Assembly (NCBI GenBank): GCA_003559585.1
Contig: PWKX01000133.1
Coordinates: forward strand, 1-5,431
DNA length: 5,431 bases
Direction of reading: 5' to 3'
DNA from: Mollicutes bacterium
Lineage (GTDB): Bacteria > Bacillota_I > Bacilli_A > Izemoplasmatales > Izemoplasmataceae
This document shows, piece after piece, positions 1 through 5,416 of the stretch. Made by a program: the position numbers and the translations under genes. Positions within the stretch are counted from its first letter, which is position 1, and the number at the start of each line of letters is the position of its first letter. The notes under the pieces were generated by a model. It was not told the DNA's origin. It was given only the letters and a program-made list of their open reading frames with translations, and ran no database searches.

Positions 1-17
1 GTCCTGCCGGGCCCACT
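1..17 (+). repeat. tRNA 3'-end-like direct repeat, copy 1 (cut by window edge)
   Basis: GTCCTGCCGGGCCCACT at the left edge is repeated exactly at 116-132. With one mismatch the match runs a few bases further. The sequence resembles the 3' half of a tRNA T-arm plus the 3' acceptor strand. Only the 3' part is inside the window, so a genuine tRNA gene, or another repeat unit, may lie just to the left. On the opposite strand the same bases spell VGPAG, a peptide I judge to be spurious. Confidence 0.7.
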
Positions 18-130
18 ATTATAATCTTGCCTTCAACAAATACAACTTCCCGTCTGTATTTGCCCATTGATCAAATCCGAGCGTTGTTGTTCCGAAGCAG
101 TGCTCCGCGGTTCAAGTCCTGCCGGGCCCA
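9..130 (+). repeat. About 115-bp repeat unit ending in a tRNA 3'-like sequence (unit 1)
   Basis: The unit begins with GGGCCCACT (9-17). It contains TCTTGCCTTCAA (25-36), ATCCGAGCG (75-83) and CCGAAGC (92-98), and ends with GGTTCAAGTCCTGCCGGGCC and CA (109-130). The period from one GGGCCCACT to the next is 115 bp. A diverged second unit at 521-643 keeps the same landmarks at nearly the same offsets. The end looks like tRNA positions 53-73 (loop TTCAAGT, then CCTGC, CGGGCCC and A). The bases 5' of TTC (CGCGG) do not pair well with CCTGC, so this is a tRNA fragment joined to other DNA and not a complete tRNA. I see no D-arm or anticodon arm. Confidence 0.65.
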
Positions 131-148
131 CTTTTATGCCAAGGCTTC

Positions 149-169
149 GGAGTGCGAGCACTCCTTTTT
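149..169 (+). terminator. Rho-independent terminator-like hairpin between tRNA-like end and GIY-YIG gene
   Basis: GGAGTG (149-154) and CACTCC (159-164) form a perfect 6-bp stem around the CGAG loop, followed at once by five T (165-169). This fits an intrinsic terminator read on the plus strand. It would end transcripts entering from the tRNA-like side before they reach the small GIY-YIG reading frame. The upstream segments CCGAAGC (92-98) and AGTGCTC (99-105) are complementary to GCTTCGG (144-150) and GAGCACT (156-162), so an alternative pseudoknot-type fold could compete with the hairpin. Confidence 0.6.
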
Positions 170-229
170 ATGATATTTATTGTAACAATCTGACGCTTAA
201 TATTTAGTTCACACAAGAGAGAAGAGCTA

Positions 230-475
230 ATGTATTATGTATACATATTACAGAGCAAAGTTGATGATTGGAGATACGTAGGGCACACATCTGATTTAAA
301 AGAGCGTCTGAACGATCATAATCGGGGGAAAGTCAACTCCACGAAAGCCTATCGTCCGTTTAAGATTACCAGTTATATCGCAGTAGAGTCTAAAGATGTT
401 GCTATGAACCTGGAGAGATAACTCAAGAACGGATCAGGTATCGCATGGATGAATAAGAGATTGTTTAACGATTAG
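230..475 (+). pseudogene. GIY-YIG nuclease family protein (UPF0213-like), broken by an in-frame stop
   Basis: The frame starts MYYVYILQS and reads 63 codons before a TAA at 419-421. Past that stop the same frame resumes with LKNGSGIAWMNKRLFND and ends at TAG 473-475, which is how this small family normally ends. The intact ancestor was therefore about 81 aa, and codon 64 probably was Tyr (TAC or TAT to TAA). The GIY-YIG core is visible: YVY at residues 3-5, YVG at 16-18, Arg26, His30 and a conserved-type Glu62 just before the stop. What is lost is the final helix and tail. The ATG is preceded by purine-rich AGAGAGAAGAG (216-226), a weak ribosome site, and an in-frame TGA lies upstream at 191-193. 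Family members are small single-domain nuclease folds, often with unknown substrate. Its place just after a tRNA 3'-like repeat suggests a mobile or homing-type origin (inference). A truncated 63-aa product could still be made. Confidence 0.8.
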
Positions 476-494
476 AATATAAGTCCTGCGTGAT

Positions 495-533
495 CTCCGA
501 AGCTTTAGCGCAGGAGGTTCGGGTCCACTTTTA
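495..533 (+). repeat. Degenerate tRNA 3'-like junction following the GIY-YIG pseudogene
   Basis: TCCGAAGC (496-503), then GGTTCGGGTCCACTTTTA (516-533), matches the order TCCGAAGC, GGTTCAAGTCC, CCCACTTTTA seen at 91-135, with the middle of the tRNA-like end deleted or mutated. It marks the boundary where the next repeat unit begins, so the broken GIY-YIG gene is bracketed by related tRNA-like ends. Confidence 0.5.
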
Positions 534-643
534 CTATCTCACCTTCAATTATGAGCATGCCTATGTCTGGTGGCTGCTTACTGACGATATCCGAGCGGTG
601 CAGTCGCAGAGGCGTACTCCGCGATTCAAGTCCTGTCAGATCA
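521..643 (+). repeat. About 117-bp repeat unit ending in a tRNA 3'-like sequence (unit 2, decayed)
   Basis: This is a diverged copy of the unit at 9-130. Landmarks in order are GGGTCCACT (521-529), TCTCACCTTCAA (537-548), ATCCGAGCG (589-597), CTCCGCG (617-623) and ATTCAAGTCCTGTCAGATCA (624-643). Offsets from the unit start agree with unit 1 to within about two bases. Mutations in the terminal part (GCC to GTC, GGGCCCA to AGATCAA) show it is older or no longer under selection. The following stretch (646-670, GTAGGCTTTAGGCGTAGTTGACTCC) resembles the 141-164 terminator region, but its stem has decayed. No GIY-YIG reading frame follows this copy. Confidence 0.55.
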
Positions 644-680
644 ACGTAGGCTTTAGGCGTAGTTGACTCCGGGCCATTTA

Positions 681-1060
681 ATATTTCGGGATGAATTTAG
701 GGTAAAAAGTGCCCATTTATGCATTTCTGAATTCTAAAAGTTATAGTATGAGAGCGGTTTTAAGTGACCAGAAATAAATTATTGCTTCACTTACACTCAC
801 ATTAGTGTGCAAAAAAGCAAGAAATTTGATTCAAAGCTTTTGAAGATATCGGCCTATTGCAAGAAGGCACAAAGCAAAGATGTAATCGAATTTATTTGTT
901 CAAAACCTGTCTTGATGAATTTAAAGAGTAGATATTCTATACCTTTTCTGATATACAAATCGTTGATAATGCCAATAATGGGAGAATCTGCCTGCTCACG
1001 TATACTAAGTTTTCTTGAAAAATCTTATTCATTTGCTTGCCCTTTTATGTGTGTTTCTTT
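681..1060. other. AT-rich stretch with no recognisable gene
   Basis: I find no RNA gene, mobile element end or known protein here. Two overlapping open frames exist. One on the plus strand runs from about 768 to 1073, with a GTG at 807 as a possible start. One on the minus strand is open from 1024 down to a TAG at 854-856 and reads, for example, ADSPIIGIINDLYIRKGIEY; it has no ATG at its beginning. Neither has a convincing ribosome site or a motif I recognise. Past the TAG the minus frame continues ADIFKSFESNFLLF, so a decayed minus-strand gene is possible. I cannot choose between that and chance. Confidence 0.4.
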
Positions 1061-1078
1061 TCTATTTAAATAAATAGA
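1061..1078. promoter_or_regulatory. Perfect 18-bp palindrome upstream of the primase-helicase gene
   Basis: TCTATTTA and its exact complement TAAATAGA are separated by AA (TCTATTTAAATAAATAGA). The palindrome ends 51 bp before the ATG at 1130. A symmetric AT-rich site at this distance is a reasonable operator for a dimeric repressor. In DNA this AT-rich a chance palindrome is also possible, and no clear -10/-35 or Bacteroidota-type promoter could be fixed beside it. Confidence 0.35.
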
Positions 1079-1129
1079 TTTAATCTTGTTCATTTAAGCT
1101 ACTGAACCTACCACTACTCAAGCACTAAA

Positions 1130-3271
1130 ATGTCCATTTCAAAGATTCAGGTCGAACTCTTCCAATCTCTCTTTAAAGGACGGGAAGATGTCTACGCGAA
1201 GCGATGGGAAAAGGAGAGGCAAGGTGGTTATATCCCTGCGTATGATGTGGATTGGGAACACTATGAGAAGCACAAAGTGCTCGGTGGGACGTTTCAGAAT
1301 TTCAAGTATAAAACGTTAGCCCCTCTTACGCCGCAAGTTATAAAGAATCATCTTTCGGGTAAAGAGACTGTCGGAATCTATCCTCTGTTGAAGAATAACA
1401 CCTCCTGGTTTTTAGCCGCTGACTTTGATAAGGAGAATTGGTTGGATGAGAGTCGTCGATTCCTTCATTTGTGTAAAGAGCATCATATTCCAGCTTACTT
1501 AGAACGATCCAGATCCGGCAATGGAGGTCATGTATGGATCTTTTTCCAGGAACTCTATCCTGCCTGGAAGAGTCGGAAAATTGCTTTTCATCTATTACGA
1601 GAGGCTGGATTTCTTTCTGATTTTGAAAAAGACGCCAGTTTTGATCGGCTGTTCCCTAATCAGGATTCTCATTCAGGGAAAGGATTCGGTAACCTGATAG
1701 CCCTGCCACTCAATAAACAAAAGATGGCTGACGGTAACACCTGTTTTATTGATCCCAAAACCGGGCTGGCTTTCGATGATCAATGGGACTATTTGAAGAG
1801 TATTCAAAAAGTAACAATTTCCGAACTCAATCAAATCTACCGCTCGATTCTTCATTCACCCGGAAATCCCTCTGCCTCAAATGAAACGCTTCATCTTATT
1901 CTGGAAAACCAGGTTTGGCTGAACAGAGATAAGCTCTCTCCCGAAATCACCAAATACATTCGGGATAAGCTGAACTTCATCAATTCGGATTACCTGATGA
2001 AAAAGAAAATGGGCCGAAGTACCTGGCGGATTAAAAAGTATTTTAAACTCATCGGAGAACAGGATGAAAGCATCATCATCCCCAGGGGATTCTTACCGGA
2101 ATTGATCGCTTTTGCCAAAAAACAGGGAATCCAATATAAAATCGAGGATCAGCGTAAAAAACACTCTCCGATCATCTTCAATTCGGGTATTCAACTTCAT
2201 TCATGGCAGGATGAAGCTCTGGAGCCGACATCAAAAAAGGACTTTGGTGTGATTGTGGCACCGCCCGGATCAGGAAAGACAATTATGGGGTTGGAACTCA
2301 TTGCCCGAAAGCAGCAACCGGCTCTCATTGTGGTTCACCGTAAACAACTCTTTGATCAATGGATCGACAGAATTGAATCATTTTTAGGAATCCCTGAAAG
2401 AGAGATTGGTAAGTACTCAGGAGCTCATAAAAAAAAAGGAAAGAAGATCTCAGTAGGAATGATTCAAACCCTGAAACAGACTGAAGTGAGTGACAAAGTC
2501 GGGGATAGATTCGGGACGATCATTGTGGATGAATGCCACCACGTTCCGGCTAAGACGTTTCGCGAAACCATCACCCGATACAACTCCTATTACTTGTATG
2601 GACTTACGGCCACTCCGATGCGAAAGAATAACGATGAGAATCTTATTTATGTCTATATCGGGAATATTTTGTTCGAAATTCCTTCTGAATATCTCGATTC
2701 GGATCAATCCGCAACCATCCAGATTAATATCAGGGAAACCAGCCTTCAGGTCCCTTTTGACTATCGGACCGATGATTATGAAACCCTGTCCAGAATACTG
2801 GTTCATGACACCGCCCGGAATCAGTTAGTCGTCGATGATCTTAAAAAGGTTATGGATCAGAAAAAATTCGTTTTACTACTTACAGAGCGTAAAGACCATA
2901 TCGAGGTACTGAATCTTTATCTTAAAGACCGGTTTGAAACTATTACTCTGAGTGGGGACGATTCCAAAGGAAGCCAGAAGTCGAAAATGAAACAGATCCG
3001 AGCCGGTCACTTTCAGATTGTGCTATCCACCGGTCAGTTTTTTGGTGAAGGAATTGACGTGGATGAATTCGACTGCCTGTTCCTGGTTTACCCGTTTTCC
3101 TTCAAAGGAAAATTGATTCAGTATATCGGCAGAATAACCCGGTCGAACCAGCTACCTGTTATTTACGATTATCGTGATCGACGGGTCGATTATTTTGAGA
3201 AGTTATTCAGAAAGAGAAACGGTTTTTACAATGAAATACGAAAAGCTAATCAGATAACACTGGATTTCTGA
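1130..3271 (+). CDS. Primase-helicase fusion: TOTE-type archaeo-eukaryotic primase domain plus SF2 DEAD/DEAH-like helicase
   Basis: This 713-aa protein has two catalytic parts. Residues about 8-230 resemble the archaeo-eukaryotic primase domain of predicted TOTE conflict systems: LFKGREDVYAKRWE near the start, metal-binding DFD (98-100), SGNGGHVW with His134, and FGNLIALPL (186-194). Residues about 240-350 link to an SF2 helicase of the SSL2/XPB-like type: Gln360 in LHSWQDEAL, Walker A APPGSGKT (377-384), DECHH (467-471), TATP (493-496), FGEGID (638-643) and QYIGRITR (664-671). All helicase motifs are intact, so ATP-driven nucleic-acid unwinding is expected in the cytoplasm. Family knowledge suggests a role against invading nucleic acid; this is prediction, not proof. 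The ATG is the first possible start, since an in-frame TGA lies about 33 bases upstream. There is no clear Shine-Dalgarno, as is common in Bacteroidota. The N-terminal region lacks the Cys cluster I recall in relatives (PAY and DW where PAC and nearby Cys are expected). The gene is solitary, with no obvious operon partner inside the window. A plain repair helicase is the less likely alternative. Confidence 0.87.
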   Translation: MSISKIQVELFQSLFKGREDVYAKRWEKERQGGYIPAYDVDWEHYEKHKVLGGTFQNFKYKTLAPLTPQVIKNHLSGKETVGIYPLLKNNTSWFLAADFDKENWLDESRRFLHLCKEHHIPAYLERSRSGNGGHVWIFFQELYPAWKSRKIAFHLLREAGFLSDFEKDASFDRLFPNQDSHSGKGFGNLIALPLNKQKMADGNTCFIDPKTGLAFDDQWDYLKSIQKVTISELNQIYRSILHSPGNPSASNETLHLILENQVWLNRDKLSPEITKYIRDKLNFINSDYLMKKKMGRSTWRIKKYFKLIGEQDESIIIPRGFLPELIAFAKKQGIQYKIEDQRKKHSPIIFNSGIQLHSWQDEALEPTSKKDFGVIVAPPGSGKTIMGLELIARKQQPALIVVHRKQLFDQWIDRIESFLGIPEREIGKYSGAHKKKGKKISVGMIQTLKQTEVSDKVGDRFGTIIVDECHHVPAKTFRETITRYNSYYLYGLTATPMRKNNDENLIYVYIGNILFEIPSEYLDSDQSATIQINIRETSLQVPFDYRTDDYETLSRILVHDTARNQLVVDDLKKVMDQKKFVLLLTERKDHIEVLNLYLKDRFETITLSGDDSKGSQKSKMKQIRAGHFQIVLSTGQFFGEGIDVDEFDCLFLVYPFSFKGKLIQYIGRITRSNQLPVIYDYRDRRVDYFEKLFRKRNGFYNEIRKANQITLDF

Positions 3272-3552
3272 GAAACAGTTAAATTTTTGGTACGGAAATA
3301 GTCATTGATATCGGATACTGTGACAAAGAGATCAAATGAGTTATCGAAGAGAAAATTAACTGTCCCGATGGTGTGGACTACGGCGGCAGCCCAAATATCA
3401 AGCTTTCCTCGTTTGAATGGGATCTCTTTTTCGCCCCATTTTGTTAGCTTCTCACATAGTTACAAATACTCGTCGTCTAATTATTCCTCACAAAATGACC
3501 GGGGCAGGCCAATAACTTTTTTCTGGCGTTCTTTTATCTTTTCTTTTGGTAT
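3250..3552 (-). pseudogene. DUF6398-like protein, decayed (two in-frame stops, truncated C-terminus)
   Basis: Reading the minus strand from 3552 gives IPKEKIKERQKKVIGLPRS, then FCEE, a stop (TAA, 3481-3483), LDDEYL, a stop (TAA, 3460-3462), LCEKLTKWGEKEIPFKRGKL, DIWAAAVVHTIGTVNFLFDN and, near the end, NDYFRTKNLTVSQKSSVI before a TGA at 3250-3252. The order LDDEY, WAAA (codons at 3382-3393), AiG-vNFLFD (Phe-Leu-Phe-Asp near 3343-3357) and a terminal TVSQK motif is the DUF6398 pattern, whose function is unknown to me. No ATG lies in the frame upstream; an ATA (3550-3552) sits where a start would be expected. The usual continuation after TVSQK is missing, and the last codons overlap the 3' end of the primase-helicase gene on the other strand. 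It lies downstream of fic on the same strand but does not look expressed as a protein. The family call rests on remembered pattern, not on a search. Confidence 0.7.
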
Positions 3553-3709
3553 GAGAAATCTTAGATTTTTTGATAAAAAATGAGTTTGATAAATTGAATA
3601 AAAGATTGTGAGATGGTATAAATAGTTACAATTTTAACGGGAGTCTCAACCTAATTCCCTGTCTATCTGCTTCGTTGGGATCCATAAATGCATTGCAATC
3701 TTCTAATTG

Positions 3710-5116
3710 TTATCTTACCTGGCCATAATCACTCCAATCGATCGATTGGGTAAACTTTTGGCCAAAATCGAGAGTCCGTATCAGGGGGGTGGAGTGTTGA
3801 TCGTTGGTAAGAGTTTTCAATGCAGCTAGATAGTTATTTCGATATACAATGGGAATAATGATTTTCTGGTCATCAACTGATACCAGCTCTGCATTCATCA
3901 TGATCCGGGCCACTCGTCCATTCCCGTCTGCGAATGGGTGAACCTCACTCACTAAAAACATCATGTACACTGCTTTGTGAAATGAGGTTTCCAACGCACG
4001 ATAGATTTCATATCCTTTTCGCAGGGTTCCTTTTACCAGGTCCGGGTGTACAAAATGAGTACTTCCGGCAACATTTATTTTAGTCTTGAATTGCCCCGGA
4101 TTTTTGTCTTTTCTTTCTGCCAGAATCTCGGCATGCCGGTTTCTTAGAATTTTGATAAAATCATCATAGTCTTGCGGTACCCGTTTCATTTCGTGATAGT
4201 TTGATACCACTCTGTACGTACCGAGAACGTCATGTGCGTCTTCGGGTCTTTCGGTTGGCATAGCACTACGGAATACAATATCAGCCGCTTCACTCACTTC
4301 AAACTCCGTCCCTTCAATAAAGTTGGAAAAGTAGGCTTCAAAGAAAGAGAGGTTAATCCGTTCCTGCTGAGATAGTTTTTTTGCAGATCTTGAACTCGGG
4401 GCAGTTGCTTTAAGGTCTTCAAATAATTTGAGAAAAAGTTCAGCCCGATACGGATCATAGGGTTCATCGCCTTTACGCGCTTTTGCTACATCTGACTTCA
4501 GTTCTGTATTTCGAGTACCTTGCAGGGTGCCAATCAAATCATCCAGCTTTTGAAATTCTTCCTTCATGTCCAGCTCTTTGGCGATCTCCCTGGCTTTATC
4601 CCGGATTAAATTCACATGCTCTTTACCCTTTACACGAAACAGTTTATCTAGCTTTTCTTCCATTTCTTCACGGGATAGTGTGCGGCTGACGGAACCCTTC
4701 CTTGCTCGTGAAGGCTTTATGTTCTCAAGAAGCGCCCGAGGTTCAGAGCTGATCCAGAGATCGTTTATAAAGGGCAGGTCACTTTCCAAGGGGCCATGAC
4801 CTTTGCGTGGATTAAAAGTTAACCCCGGCAGCTCTGTATTTCTCTTTTTGGATGAAATAATAAATACCGAACCATCCTTTGCCGGACTATTTTCTAGGGC
4901 TGTTCGGTCGGCAATCAGTGCATCAGGGTAATACTCTATTAAAAGGTCGTACCAATGTCTTCGAACAATCACTTCGGGATCATCCTGCATATTCTTTGTA
5001 TACAACCTGGAAGCAAGTTTTTTAAGTTTTCCATCGGCAACTGCTTGGGATACCTGCGAAGATATCTCCGTACTGGATACAAATACTTCCGGTAAAGAAT
5101 CTAAAAAAGTGGGCAT
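3710..5116 (-). CDS. Fic family protein (AMP-transferase) with AbiEi-like winged-helix N-terminal domain
   Basis: This 468-aa protein ends in a complete Fic core. The catalytic motif HPFADGNGRVAR lies at residues 393-404: His393 is the expected general base, Asp397 holds the metal, and Arg401 and Arg404 bind phosphates. Fic enzymes usually move AMP from ATP to a hydroxyl side chain of a target protein. An inhibitory motif of the class II type, SNFIEG (264-269, Glu268), precedes the core, so the enzyme is probably self-inhibited until released. Residues about 7-42 form a winged-helix-like segment (SSTEISSQVSQAVADGKLKK, then LASRLYTKN), followed by IADRTALE (68-75), as in AbiEi-type antitoxins. 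Residues about 145-235 are a charged, probably helical linker. The length matches the family members I know with this layout. The ATG at 5116 is not preceded by a Shine-Dalgarno. Twin 18-bp repeats just upstream suggest autoregulation by its own N-terminus (inference). It converges with the primase-helicase gene. The target protein cannot be told from sequence. Confidence 0.93.
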   Translation of the reverse strand: MPTFLDSLPEVFVSSTEISSQVSQAVADGKLKKLASRLYTKNMQDDPEVIVRRHWYDLLIEYYPDALIADRTALENSPAKDGSVFIISSKKRNTELPGLTFNPRKGHGPLESDLPFINDLWISSEPRALLENIKPSRARKGSVSRTLSREEMEEKLDKLFRVKGKEHVNLIRDKAREIAKELDMKEEFQKLDDLIGTLQGTRNTELKSDVAKARKGDEPYDPYRAELFLKLFEDLKATAPSSRSAKKLSQQERINLSFFEAYFSNFIEGTEFEVSEAADIVFRSAMPTERPEDAHDVLGTYRVVSNYHEMKRVPQDYDDFIKILRNRHAEILAERKDKNPGQFKTKINVAGSTHFVHPDLVKGTLRKGYEIYRALETSFHKAVYMMFLVSEVHPFADGNGRVARIMMNAELVSVDDQKIIIPIVYRNNYLAALKTLTNDQHSTPLIRTLDFGQKFTQSIDWSDYGQVR

Positions 5117-5141
5117 TAAGCGTGTTTTCTTTTGAAAATAC

Positions 5142-5190
5142 TAAACTTTCGGGTTTTAAGGGAGTATAAATTTAAACTTTCGGGTTTTAA
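5142..5190 (-). promoter_or_regulatory. Two identical 18-bp direct repeats upstream of fic: probable operator
   Basis: TAAACTTTCGGGTTTTAA occurs at 5142-5159 and again, without mismatch, at 5173-5190. The start-to-start distance is 31 bp, about three helical turns, so both sites face the same side of the DNA. In the fic direction the site reads TTAAAACCCGAAAGTTTA and its near edge is 26 bases before the ATG. Each copy also has weak inner symmetry (AAAC and GTTT). The Fic protein carries a winged-helix-like N-terminus, so self-repression is an obvious hypothesis. Confidence 0.7.
5163..5168 (-). promoter_or_regulatory. Possible -10 element of fic promoter
   Basis: On the minus strand TATACT lies in the 13-base gap between the two 18-bp repeats, about 47 bases before the fic start codon. 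A promoter core caught between two operator copies would be blocked when they are occupied. No good -35 is visible, since the expected position falls in the upstream repeat (TTAAAA), so this is tentative. Confidence 0.3.
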
Positions 5191-5416
5191 TAAGTTTTTT
5201 GGAGTAGGGAGATTCAAATAAATGCTTTAGCTGTTTTTATGCATTCATGAAAATTGCTAACCTTTTTGAGAAGTCTATACGGGCATTGCCGGACCAATTA
5301 AATATGTCTCCATAAAAATGAAAGTTTCTGCTGGAAAAGTGTAAGACATGTTCTGGAAATATGACTTAGGATCAATATAGAGATCAAAAGTAGAACAAAA
5401 ACCAAGAGAGAGTAAA

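Noticed and set aside
91..135. A complete tRNA gene
   Set aside because: Only a T-loop and 3' acceptor-like part is present. The 5' T-stem does not pair well and no anticodon or D-arm precedes it.
1..136. Minus-strand reading with VGPAGLEPRSTASEQQRSD and a short ATG frame starting at 68
   Set aside because: It is the translation of the tRNA-like repeat in reverse. Stops follow quickly, the ATG frame has a TGA two codons upstream and no ribosome site, and such peptides commonly come from tRNA-derived DNA.
807..1073. Plus-strand 88-codon frame with GTG start
   Set aside because: There is no ribosome site, no recognised motif, and a comparable open frame lies on the opposite strand. The composition fits non-coding AT-rich DNA.
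2450..2828. Long open frames on both strands inside the helicase gene
   Set aside because: They are out-of-frame shadows of the helicase, whose motifs DECHH and TATP lie in the main frame.
3305..3583. Plus-strand 92-codon frame in the gap after the helicase
   Set aside because: It is antisense to the DUF6398-like reading, which carries the family motifs. The plus frame has no recognisable content.
3640..3661. Possible terminator after fic (GGGA and TCCC around a 13-14 base loop)
   Set aside because: The stem is only four pairs and no T-run follows on the fic strand, so it is too weak to support.
4483..4799. Plus-strand open frames inside fic
   Set aside because: They are overlapping shadows of the Fic coding strand with no motifs of their own.
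5142..5190. CRISPR array
   Set aside because: There are only two copies of an 18-bp repeat with a 13-bp gap. The position just upstream of fic fits an operator much better.
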